Shown in pieces: positions 1 to 9,922 of a DNA stretch of 64,000 nucleotides. Location of the stretch: NCBI GenBank assembly GCA_002778195.1, contig PCDI01000008.1, forward strand, positions 1,472,239 to 1,536,238, read 5' to 3'. A program made the translations under genes and the position numbers. How positions within the stretch are numbered: the stretch's first letter is position 1; every line of letters starts with the position of its first letter. Origin of the DNA: Raffaelea ambrosiae (lineage: Eukaryota; Ascomycota; Sordariomycetes; Ophiostomatales; Ophiostomataceae). The notes below the pieces were generated by a model. The model did no database searches. It was not told where the DNA came from and worked only from the letters and a program-made list of their open reading frames with translations.

Positions 1-65
1 TAAGTGTCATCCACATTCAGCGATTCTGTCTGTATCTGATTGTTGCTAACACGGGGGATCGATAG

Positions 66-3000
66 CCCACTGGAGGCTCGGAAGTCGTCCCCAACTCGGA
101 CCTTGTCATCTCTCGTAAGGCCTTCCGCAACAACTCGAGCACATACTACATTGACGGCAAAGCATCCAACTTCACCACCGTCACCACTCTCCTCCGCGAC
201 CGTGGCGTGGACTTGGATCACAAGCGTTTCCTCATTCTACAGGGTGAGGTTGAATCCATTGCCCAGATGAAGCCAAAGGCCGGCAATGAGCACGAAGATG
301 GTCTCCTTGAGTATCTGGAGGACATCATCGGTACATCCAAGTACAAGACGCCAATCGAGGAGGCTGCCACGGAGGTTGAGACGCTCAACGACATCTGTAT
401 GGAGAAGAGCGGACGCGTCCAGCACGTGGAGAAAGAGAAGAACAGCCTCGAAGACAAGAAAAACAAGGCCATAGCGTACATCCGCGACGAGAACGAGCTT
501 GCCATGAAACAGTCCTCTCTATACCAGATCTACATCAACGAATGCACCGATAATGTTGTGGTTACAGAAGAAGCCATTGCGCAGATGCAAGCTGAGCTGG
601 ATGCCGAGCTCGAGAAGCATCACGGCAGCGAGCAGGTGATCAAGCAGCTGGAGAAATCCTATGCCAAGGGAAGCAAGCAATTTGAGGCCCAAGATAAGGA
701 GACACAGCAGCTGGTCAAGGACATGGCTAAGCTCGATCAGGAGCGCGTCAAGTTCGAGGAGAAGCGCAAATTTCTCAACGACAAGCGCAAGAAGCTCGAC
801 AAGACTATCGCCAACGCGGAGAAGTCAGCCACCGAGGCTGATGAGACAATTGAGCAGTGCACGGAGGAGATCCAAACGCGCTCCGAGGAAATTTCCCAGC
901 TAGAGGCTCGGATCCAAGAGGAGGAAGCCGAACTTGTTCACATCCGCGACAGCTTAAAGGGCAAAACTCAGGCGTTTTCGGACAAGATCGCCGCCAAACA
1001 GAAGTCTCTCGAGCCTTGGAATGAGAAACTCAACCAGAAACAGTCGGCCATTGCCGTGGCTGAGAGCGAGTTGGCCATTCTGAAAGAGAAGGCGACTGCT
1101 GGAGCCACAGCCCTCGAAGAGATGGGGTCCAAGGTTGCTAGTATCGAGGAAGGCCGGGCCACCAAGGTTGAGGAACTCAAGGAGTGCCAGGTCGAAAAGG
1201 CACGTCTCGAAAGGGAAGCCGGGAAGGTGGAGGCAGAGCTCGAGAGCCTGGCCCAGCAAGAACCAAAGATTCGGGCAAAGGTTTCCCATGTCCGCCAAAA
1301 GGCTGACGAGGCACGGTCCAGTCTGTCGCAAACTCAGACACAAGGCAACGTTCTCACCGCGCTTATGCGCATGATGGAGTCTGGTCGAATTGAGGGCTTC
1401 CACGGCCGACTGGGCAACTTGGGCACCATCGACCAGAAGTACGATGTGGCCATCTCCACGGCCTGTCCATCGCTGGACAACTTTGTCACCGACACAGTTG
1501 AGGCTGGCCAGCAGTGCATCGAGTACTTGCGCAAGACCAATCTTGGCCGTGGCAACTTTATCTGCCTGGATAAGCTTCGCTCGCGCGATCTGTCAGCCAT
1601 CCAGACACCAGAGAATGCACCCAGGCTGTTCGACCTCATCAAAGCCAAGGAGGATCGGTTCCGGCCTGCTTTTTACCACGCTCTTCAAGACACTCTGGTG
1701 GCGACTGACTTAGCCCAGGCGAACCGCATTGCCTACGGTGCCCGGCGGTGGCGCGTTGTGACCCTGGACGGCGAGCTGATCGACAAGTCTGGTACTATGT
1801 CCGGTGGTGGCACGACGGTCAAGAAGGGACTGATGTCTTCGAAGCTGGTGCCTGACACGACAAAGGAGCAGGTGGCCAAGCTCGAGATGGACCGCGACAT
1901 GCTGGAGCAGCGTTTCCAGGATTTCCAAGACCGTCAGCGTGAGCTGGAGGGTCGGCTTCGTTTTCTCAAGGAGCAGATTCCGCAGATGGAGACGCAGATG
2001 CAAAAGATTGAGCTCGAGATCAGCAGTGCTGCGAAAAACCTGGCTGATGCCCAGCGCCGCATCAAGGAACTCAGCAAGGAACACCAGCCTTCGCAGTCAG
2101 ATGATAGCCGGATCGCTGCCCTGGAGAAGGAGATCACCAAGCTCAACAAGGAGGTGGAGAAGCTTCATGCTGAAATGTCCAGTGTGGAAGATGAGATCAA
2201 ATCTCTGCAGGGCAAGATCATGGAAGTGGGCGGCGAGAAGTTGCGGGCACAACGCGCCAAGATCGACACTAGCAAGGAGGAGCTTGCCTCGCACAACGAG
2301 GAGATTTCCAATGCTGAGGTTCGCAAGGCCAAGGCGGAGAAACAGCGCACCAAGTTACAGAAGGATCACGTCAAGGCCACCAAGGAAATCGAAGCGGCGA
2401 CGCGCGATCTGGAGAGCCTGGAAGAGGAGATCCAGAATCAAGGCGACAAAGCCGAGTCATTTAAGGCAGCCGTCGAGGAAGCCAAGGAGGCGCTCAAGGT
2501 GAAGAAACAGGAGCTGGCGGAGCTCAAGTCGGAGCTGGACGAGAAAACAGCCGAGCTCAACACGACTCGCGGACTCGAGATTGAGATGCGCAACAAGCTC
2601 GACGAGAGCAACAAAGTCCTGTCGGAGAACCAGAGACAGCTCGTGTACTGGGAAAACAAGTTGTCGAAGCTGCGGCTGCAAGATGTCCACGACTTGGAGT
2701 TCCCGCGTTCGGCTATCAAGACAGAGCCCGACGCAGAAGCTGCTGCTGCCGATGACGAGGCAGGTGCAACTGCTGATGCAGCCGATGCCAGCCAAGCATC
2801 TGAGCAGGCTGGTGACGCCACGGTTGTGCGGATAAGCAGAGAGGCATCTGCCGAAGCGTCGAATGACAGCAACACTCCGCCGCTCGAGCTCACACGCTAC
2901 AGCAAGGACGAGCTGGCAGACATGGACAAGACGACGCTCAAGGGCGAGATTGCGGCCCTGGAGGAGAAGACGCAGAACACGAGCGTGGACCTGGGCGTGC

Positions 3001-3799
3001 TGGCTGAGTACCGGCGCCGCGTGGAGGAGCACGCATCGCGGTCGTCGGATCTGGCGACGGCAGTGCGCCAGCGCGACACGGCCAAGAAGCGGTGTGACGA
3101 TCTGCGGCGTCTGCGGCTGGAGGGCTTCATGGAGGGCTTCAGCCTGATCTCGCTGCGTCTCAAGGAAATGTACCAGATGATCACGATGGGTGGCAATGCG
3201 GAGCTGGAGCTGGTGGACTCTCTCGATCCATTCTCGGAGGGCATCCTCTTCAGCGTGATGCCGCCGAAGAAGTCGTGGAAGAATATTAGTAACCTGTCGG
3301 GTGGTGAGAAGACGCTGAGTAGTCTGGCGCTGGTGTTTGCGCTGCACCACTACAAGCCGACGCCGCTGTATGTGATGGACGAGATTGACGCCGCGTTGGA
3401 CTTCCGAAATGTGAGTGCTAGAGTACTTATTGTTTTGTTCTGTCTTTTTTGTTTCTGTTTTACTTGTTTGCTGTCCTGGTCTTCAGGCTAACCTTTCAGG
3501 TCTCCATCGTCGCCAACTACATCAAGGAGCGGACCAAGAACGCACAGTTCATTGTCATTTCTCTGCGGAACAACATGTTCGAACTGGCTGCCCGGCTGGT
3601 GGGCGTGTACAAGGTCAACCACATGACGAAGAGCGTGACGATTGAGAACCGCGACTACATTGTGCGGCAGGGCCGGTCGAACCAGCAACAATTGCCCCAT
3701 CGTCAACAGCCACAGCAGCAGCAACAACCAGCTGTCGCCCAGACGCCAGTCCGGCCACAGACCCACCCGAACATCGGCCAACTGGCGTCGCCACCTTGA
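66..3799 (+). CDS. smc4: Condensin subunit SMC4, 5'-truncated by window start
   Basis: This is the ATPase subunit of condensin, which compacts and segregates mitotic chromosomes in the nucleus. The visible part holds 1214 residues of a protein usually near 1500, so the N-terminal Walker A head is missing. The window opens inside an intron: base 1 fits the second base of a GTAAGT donor, a CTAAC branch site lies near 47-51 and the acceptor AG is at 64-65. The order is the end of the N-head (DLDHKRFLILQGEVESIAQM), a long coiled coil, the hinge (about 1390-1760, from EGFHGRLGNLG), a second coiled coil, then the C-head with signature LSGGEKTLSSLALVF (near 3295) and Walker B LYVMDEIDAALD. An intron at 3411-3499 splits FRN|VSI. 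The tail is Gln/Pro-rich. An acidic Ala-rich insert (about 2720-2830) sits in the second coil. Identity with SMC4, rather than SMC2, is clear from the head and hinge sequences. Confidence 0.96.
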
Positions 3800-3860
3800 G
3801 TGTCTGCATTTTGCATTTCTGCGTTTCATTGATTAGGTCCTACTTTGTGTGTGAATTCCA

Positions 3861-3977
3861 TGTTTTGCTGTTTTGCTGTTTTGCTGTTTTGCTGTTTTGC
3901 TGTTTTGCTGTTTTGCTGTTTTGCTGTTTTGCTGTTTTGCTGTTTTGCTGTTTTGCTGTTTTGCTGTTTTGCTGTTT
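3861..3977. repeat. 8-bp tandem repeat (TGTTTTGC)n, about 14.6 copies
   Basis: Uninterrupted copies of TGTTTTGC start 62 bp after the SMC4 stop codon and end in a G-rich run. The array falls in the likely 3' UTR or terminator zone between SMC4 and the opposing nitrilase gene, which ends at 4199. Nothing else is recognisable in 3800-4198. Confidence 0.97.
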
Positions 3978-4198
3978 GGTGGGGGGGTTTGGACTTGCAA
4001 GTACTTTTCATGAGCCGGTTCGCTACTACCCTGGCATGGGATTTCGATTTGGTATAGGCAGGGATAGGCTTCTGTGTCGAGTGTCATGAGCGTCTAACTA
4101 AATGGTTTTTTTTCTGTTGAATTCAAATGCTTATCAAATTTTTTTTTGTACCGCTGTTTTCTATGTTTCTACTTCGTTTCGAGCTCTTCTCCACCTTC

Positions 4199-5290
4199 TC
4201 ACTTCAGCAGTGGCGGCTCAACCACGCCAACCTGCTCGACCAGCAGTTTGTAGTGCTCGACGCGCCGGTGGTTCTCGAAGTTGAAGATGGTGGCCTTGGG
4301 CTTGCGGCACATCTCCAAGTCCAGGGTTGCCACCAGCAGCTCGTCGTCCTTGGTCTTCGTCTCGCCCACTTTGCGGCCCAGCGGATCATAGATGACGGTG
4401 CCGGCAATCAGGCCGCCGCCGGCACCCTCGGCCTCGACGCCGGCTTTTGCCACAGAGATGCTGAAGCAGGCGTTTTCGTAGCTGCCGCTCTGGCAGCTGA
4501 TGTAGTGGTGCAGCAGCGCCAGTTCTTCCTGATCCGCGGGCGAGCCCGCGTCCTGCGGCTTGTAGTCGGTCGTGTTGAAGCCGCACAGTACCAGCTCCAC
4601 GCCCTGCAGGCCGTACGCCCGCCACGCTTCGGGCCACCGCCGGTCGTTGCAGATCAGCATGGCCACAATGGGGTCGCCCTTGCCGCCGGTCTCGGCCTCG
4701 GTGGTGCCCTGCTTCAAACTGTCGACCAGCCCGGGCGCGCGGAATGCGCGGAAGCCCAGATTGCCGGGGGTAAAGTAGTACTTCTCCAGCTGCTGGGCCA
4801 CGGTGTTGCCGCCCGGCAGGAGCGTCGTCCGACCCGGCAGGTGGACTTTGCGGTACTTGGCCAGAATGGAGCCCGTGGCGGCCGAGTAGTATATGGCTGT
4901 GTTGTAGTCGGTCGTCTGGCCGGCCTCCTCATCGGTGAAGCGCTCGGCGTAGCCCAGGCTGATGTCGACCTTGAGCTCGGCGGCACGGGTAAACAGCGGC
5001 GCCAGGTTGGGCGACGCAATCAGGCGTTGGCCGCCGGCCGGGTCGGCGCTGCTCTCGGGCTCAAAGAGAGACTCGATCACGGCCTTGTCGGTGATCAAGG
5101 CCCGGGGGAAAAACGTGGTCAAGGCGAGCTCGGGATAGACGACCAGTTGGGCCTTTTGGGCGGCAGCGTCCTCGAGGAGCTTGAGCATGCGGTCGAGGGC
5201 GGCCTTGCGGACGGCCTGGCTGCCCGGCTCGGCCTCAGACCAGATGGGGCCCATCTGAGCGGCGGCCACAGTGATGGTGCGAGGAGACAT
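4199..5290 (-). CDS. N-carbamoyl-D-amino-acid hydrolase-like nitrilase-superfamily enzyme
   Basis: This predicted 363-residue cytosolic amidohydrolase belongs to the carbon-nitrogen hydrolase (nitrilase) superfamily. Its motifs match the D-carbamoylase branch, which hydrolyses N-carbamoyl-D-amino acids to the D-amino acid, CO2 and ammonia. The catalytic triad is visible: Glu54 in VVYPELALTTFFPRAL, Lys148 in YRKVHLPG and Cys214 in MLICNDRRWPEAWR. The FFPR and NDRRWPE contexts are typical of carbamoylases rather than aliphatic nitrilases. The length also suits the family. The frame is open 144 nt upstream, but the ATG at 5290 (MSPRTITVAAAQMGP) begins right at the family's first beta strand, so I chose it. 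There is no intron. The substrate is inferred from motifs only; a related ureido or amide substrate is possible. Confidence 0.9.
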   Translation of the reverse strand: MSPRTITVAAAQMGPIWSEAEPGSQAVRKAALDRMLKLLEDAAAQKAQLVVYPELALTTFFPRALITDKAVIESLFEPESSADPAGGQRLIASPNLAPLFTRAAELKVDISLGYAERFTDEEAGQTTDYNTAIYYSAATGSILAKYRKVHLPGRTTLLPGGNTVAQQLEKYYFTPGNLGFRAFRAPGLVDSLKQGTTEAETGGKGDPIVAMLICNDRRWPEAWRAYGLQGVELVLCGFNTTDYKPQDAGSPADQEELALLHHYISCQSGSYENACFSISVAKAGVEAEGAGGGLIAGTVIYDPLGRKVGETKTKDDELLVATLDLEMCRKPKATIFNFENHRRVEHYKLLVEQVGVVEPPLLK

Positions 5291-6232
5291 TGTTGTGAGG
5301 GGAAGGCAGAAAGAAGATGAAGAAAAGATTGCTATTTGGGAGATGGGGGTGTGAACCCGTGGTGTTATCGGCGAGATCCGAGAAAGTCTATCCACAGAAG
5401 ATAGCACAGTCTCTGACCAGGAAAAAGAAAGCAAGGCCCGGTCAATAGAAATCTATGGCACTCAAAATCGAGATGCAATTGAGTCACGACGACGACGACG
5501 ACGAAGAAGAAGAAGAAGAAGAAGCGCACCGGGATTTCAATGCTGCATTGGCGTCAATGTTGTCAGTGGCATTCGGATCTTGGCTTCTTATCAATTGCCC
5601 GTCTTTCACAGAGACACTCGAGAGTCCGTCCGGTCGCGATTGGCCCGCCTAACGGTTTGCCTGCCCGTCCATGCAGAAGGACATGCCGTAGGCCAATCCT
5701 TTGCCATGGTTCTGGGTGTTAGTCTAGCTACTATGGCGTAGTCAATCGTCGTCATTGGGAAAAGTGCTTGGCCCCTCAATTCTGCGGCCAAAAGCCGTTG
5801 GCCGTTGCTTGGCCGAAGGCTGACGGCGGCCGTTTTTGCAGCATGTGTCAACCTTTCTGTCGGCCACGGGAGTCTGTCAAGATGGTCTGTCTGCACTAAA
5901 CGTTTTAGCGAGCCGTCTGGGGTCGCAGCCGACGGCCTGTAATACGGCGTGAAGTTTGCTTTTACCAACGAAAACAAGTCAGCCACAGCAAAGACGATAA
6001 TATAATGAATTGGGATGAAAATTGCAAAGAAGGGGCCGAATCCCCCCCCCCAAGAACGGAAGAGGATGAAAGAGAGACGAGGGGGAGAGCCAACAAGTCA
6101 GAACCAAATTTTTGTACTCGTGCAGACTAACCAAACGCAGCGGCTACATCCTTGCTCTCACTTCTTGGGAAATGGCTTCAACCATTTGTCCAGCTGCTCG
6201 TGACGCTGGGCTGCCTCAGCGAACGCTACAGA
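5291..6232. other. Intergenic region upstream of the nitrilase gene
   Basis: No gene is supported here. It should hold the promoter of the leftward nitrilase gene. It contains a GAC/GAA microsatellite at 5487-5524 and a run of ten C at 6042-6051. Confidence 0.6.
5487..5524. repeat. Trinucleotide microsatellite (GAC)n(GAA)n
   Basis: About five GAC units are followed directly by about seven GAA units, roughly 200 bp upstream of the nitrilase ATG. Confidence 0.9.
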
Positions 6233-6971
6233 CTATTCATATCCAGGACCAGCAGTTTGCTCGCCAGCCGTGTACTCGTCGTACGCAAGGCTGATGGCGC
6301 GGCTGATCAGAGGAAGGTCCGTGGTCCAGCTCTTGTCGGCGCTCGTGTCTTCCCACACGGCCGCATTGGCACATTGCCACGGCACGGCCTCCACTTTGCT
6401 GGTGGCATAGTTCTGCACGTCAATGGTGACGCGGTCGGGGCCTTCCTCGATGCCGCTGCCAGCATTCACGGAAGGGCCGGTGGGCGACACCACGCGCAGC
6501 TCACCCGTCTCGCCAACATGCCACACCAAGCTAGGCTCGCCAGTGAAGGCCGGGCCACGGCAATAGTGGATGAGGAAGCTCGCGCCAGGGACATGCTTGA
6601 CGAACCGGTCGGCAATGTTAGCCCACTCGACAGACGCGCCAAACTTGTGCCCCGCATTCTTCTTCCCGGCTGCAGCGGCCTTCAGGCTCAGGAGCACGGC
6701 CGGGTAATATATACGTCGACCCGGGTAACGATGAGGACCAGCCCGATGTCCGTGTTGGTAGCCAGGTCATCCGCACGGCCACATGCGCGTATCATGGCTG
6801 GCAGCTGGTAGCGCGCAATGGCGGCCTCGGCCGACGCTTTGCTCGGGTTGAGCAGGGCTACGATCTCGTAGCGCTCGCGACCGCGACCTGACTGCAAGCA
6901 CAGCAGATGAGCTCTGCTGGGGACGAGGTTTTGGCCGAGTGGCCGACGAGGCCGGCTTTGATGGGAGTTAT
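6233..6971 (-). pseudogene. Decayed Gal80-like Gfo/Idh/MocA oxidoreductase
   Basis: Fragments of one NAD(P)-binding oxidoreductase can be read in order but in different frames. The first is TPIKAGLVGHSAKTS, the Rossmann start. After a frame change near 6919-6926 comes AHLLCLQSGRGRERYEIV and on to DIGLVLIVTRVDVY. After a second change at a TATATA run (about 6705-6714) comes YPAVLLSLKA, joined almost at once to VEWANIADRFVKHVPG and a typical C-terminal domain ending in GPGYE. Intact relatives of the fungal Gal80 type have about 370 residues, so roughly 130-140 central residues, including the usual catalytic core, are deleted. The codon where the start Met belongs is ATA (6969-6971). Family assignment is by recollection of sequence pattern. 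A tiny-intron explanation does not fit, because the joins lack splice sites and the middle is absent. Confidence 0.8.
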
Positions 6972-8381
6972 AGCGGTGGGGCGGTGGTGGGGGTGGTGGC
7001 GGGTTTGTCAGTGTGTGCGTTTGAGTTGGAGCGTAGTGACGTCCGACAGAAACTGACAGAAAGGATATCCATGGCGGGAGAGCACTAAGGGTCATCCAAA
7101 GAGACCGGCGCCTTTTGAGCTGCCTTTTCCCCGTCCAGACAATCCAGACAGACCAGACGCGATAAACGCCATCTATCACCACAGCCGGCCGTTGTCTCTC
7201 CGCATGCCATTTCCCATCGCGATTTGTAAACTGTATGGCGAAAATTGATGATTTGTCCCATCTACTTTGTCCAGCATGCTTTGGCTCATGCGATTCTGGA
7301 TGTCGTACAAGCCCGCCCTTCTTCTAGCTGAATACAGAAAGTCAATGTATGCCAAAGCAGACACGGCTGTGGAGTGTGAGAGGCAAAGACTCATTCAGCC
7401 CGGAGAAGGTTTGAGAAGAGTTGTGTCAACTAGTCTGTCTTCACGCAGTCGGCCAATGCAGAAGACGACAAGACAACAAGACGACAAGGAACTCTCTAAG
7501 CGGAGAGGTAGCCGCACCGAAGTCCGAGTCCGACGTACCAACAGGTGGCTGGTGATATGCCCAAGTCGATCTTAAGCCGGGCTGGAATAGGCTGCGTGCC
7601 TGTGCTGACAAGGATGACAGTGATGATACCTGTTAGTGCCAAGGACTTAACTACTATGTAGGTAACAGGCACCTTTGTTGGGCAGAGTGGAGACAACTCT
7701 CGGCAGGCACATGGCACAGTTGGCCTTGTGGTCAACCGTAGGCAATGGGTACATTCACAGATAAGCAGCGCCAATATCGATGGCTTTTTTTCACATTCAT
7801 GGAAAGCTCGAGAAAATTCATTGGCAGCCGGGCAAGAACGTTGGGCAAACAGGACGCGGAAGGCGCAAATCCCGCAAACGGGAAGTTGCGATAATTACCG
7901 ATGCCGTTGAGCGGAGATTTCAGAGCAAACTTGTTGTTTACTTTCGGCGAGGAAGGTGCGGGGGACTACCAGGTCGTCCTACACCAGCAACACGGCGGGA
8001 TCGACGCTAATAGAGGCAAGAACGCCCATGCCGATAGCTGGGACTTGCCAGCCGCGTGCATTTCTGGTGACTTTATGGACAGAGGCTGCTCTTCGCTCTT
8101 TCCAATTGAACACCTTGACTGAGGGCAGTCGCGTTGCAGCTGTAGTTCCACTCTGGCAGCTTAAAAGCTCACCGCGGACCTGAAAAGAGGCCAAAACAAA
8201 GAAGAACCCAGTTTCTGGACAACTCCTTGTATCCATCACTACAAACTGCCTCACTCTTTGCAGCCTGCGTCGAACCATCCCTCAGCCGACCTTAGCCAAT
8301 TCATTCAAACCATACATAATACCTGTAAGATATACTACAACACCATCACACTCCTCCACACTTTACACTTCACACTTCACA
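6972..8381. other. Intergenic, 1.4 kb; promoter of the PEBP gene at its right end
   Basis: No convincing coding region is present. ORFs here are short and without family resemblance. The last 100 bp are A/C-rich with repeated CACTTCACA words just before the PEBP start codon, which looks like a fungal core promoter and leader. A CTACTATGTAG word lies near 7650. Confidence 0.55.
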
Positions 8382-8975
8382 ATGGCACAGAAGCTGTCTC
8401 CATCCGCCGCCAAGGCGTTTAGCGATCTCGAAGCCGAGGGCAGCGCGCCACTTCTGCGCATCGAGTTCTCTGCCGACACCATGGTGACCAAGCCCGGTCT
8501 GCAGCTGACGCCCGCTGCCGCCGGCAAGGCACCGGTCCTCTCTCTGGCCAGCAGCCTACTCGCCAACGCCGGGGCCAACAAGAAGTACATTGCCGTCTCG
8601 CTCGATGTCGATGCACCATTCCCGTCGTTTGCTTTCCTGAGCCCTATCTTGCACGGAGCACAGACCGACCTGGTCCCCAAGACAGACGGCGCCGACAATG
8701 CCAACAATGCATGGATACCGCTGGTCTCGGACGTGGAGCCTGTTATGCAGTACGTCGGTCCCAATCCGCCGCCGTTCAGCAGCCCCCACAAGTACATATT
8801 TGTTGTGTACGAGCAGCCCGAGGGCCTGAACGCCGACTACATCCGCAAGAGGTGTGGTTGGGACGAAGCCTCGAGCCGGGCATCACGCATGAACTGGGAC
8901 CTGGAACGGTTCGAGGACGCGCTGAGCTTGGGCGATGTCGTGGCACTGAACTTTTTCAACGCTCGTCGGGGGTGA
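8382..8975 (+). CDS. Phosphatidylethanolamine-binding protein (PEBP) family protein
   Basis: This is an intronless 197-residue protein of the PEBP/RKIP/TFS1 family of small soluble ligand-binding proteins. Yeast TFS1 inhibits carboxypeptidase Y and affects Ras signalling. The two conserved ligand-pocket segments are visible: DVDAP at residues 75-79 (usual form DPDAP) and GPNPPPFSSPHKYIF at 126-140 (usual form GPxPPxGxHRYxF). The C-terminal part, NWDLERFEDALSLGDVVALNFF, also fits the family. The normally conserved His of the second motif is kept in SPHKY. There is no signal peptide, so a cytosolic location is inferred. The ATG follows a CA-rich leader and is the only sensible start. Confidence 0.9.
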   Translation: MAQKLSPSAAKAFSDLEAEGSAPLLRIEFSADTMVTKPGLQLTPAAAGKAPVLSLASSLLANAGANKKYIAVSLDVDAPFPSFAFLSPILHGAQTDLVPKTDGADNANNAWIPLVSDVEPVMQYVGPNPPPFSSPHKYIFVVYEQPEGLNADYIRKRCGWDEASSRASRMNWDLERFEDALSLGDVVALNFFNARRG

Positions 8976-9922
8976 GCAATAATAACACAAACTTGCGAGT
9001 ACAAATGAGAGGCGGGGAAACTGTGTCTCCACGGGGGTTTACATGGCCTGTCTATTGTGTCTGTTTTTTTTTTGTCTCCGTTTCCGTTTGTCTTCTCGCC
9101 ACCCTACCCCCACTCACAGCTTCCGCTTTGTGAAGGGGGCTCTCCGGTCTCCGAGTTGCAGCACTTCCACTGGCTGGCTTGATCGCACCTTTTTTTTATC
9201 GTGCTCTTTTACTATGTCCATTTATTTCTGTCTTCCCACCTTCTTTTCCTGTTTCCACTTGCCTGTTTTACCTAAAACGTCTCATTTTTCCTATTTCCAC
9301 TCTGCAGACTAGCATTTTGTTAACGTGCCAATCATAAGATAACCGCCTTCCGTGCCACTGTCTCCAGCTCGCCTCTCTGCCGTGTGAACCATGTTGCCAT
9401 CGCACAAGGTGACTGGTCCAGATCACTCTCCTGCCAAAACGGCCCCGCAACTCTAACCCTCAACTCGACCATACCCAATCCTTTGTAGTGGGACAGAGTT
9501 TCCTAACCGGCACTAGTCCCAAACTGGAAAACGTAAACAAAACGTCTTAACTAGTTACAGCAAAGCAAATCTGTGGAGAGAACCACTTTACGGGGCGTTC
9601 ACAATGTGCATACGAACAGTGCTGTGTATCCGAGCCTTTCTGCCTAACAGCCGTGAACTGTGTAAGTGGGCACCGTCTGCGTGAATCAGGTTTGTTTACT
9701 TTTTGCCTTGTTGGGGCGCCAGGTTTGCACGCTCCAATGGCTCCCCTTTTTTTGTGAAGTCTGTCCCAATCTGTGTTGCTGAAGTCAACAGCATAGACAC
9801 GCAGCCACCTATTACTCCCTTCTGCCTTTCTTTTACCATCGCGGGCTTTGTGTCTGCGTGCAAACCATTATCACGACCGCAAAGCACGCAGTTTGCTCCT
9901 CCTTTGCACCACGGCTGACAGC
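8976..9922. other. Intergenic, pyrimidine-rich
   Basis: This stretch holds the 3' side of the PEBP gene and the promoter/leader of the next rightward gene. It has several T-rich and TTTCCACTT-type pyrimidine tracts (9060-9300). No gene is seen. Confidence 0.5.

Noticed and set aside
2457..3350. 297-codon open frame on the minus strand
   Set aside because: Antisense shadow of the SMC4 coiled coil and ATPase head.
3861..3977. Possible CRISPR-like array
   Set aside because: The 8-bp units are directly adjacent with no spacers, so it is a minisatellite in a eukaryotic genome.
4127..5320. 397-codon open frame on the plus strand
   Set aside because: It is antisense to the nitrilase gene, whose motifs are unmistakable. 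The frame is open through GC-rich codon bias and shows no family features.
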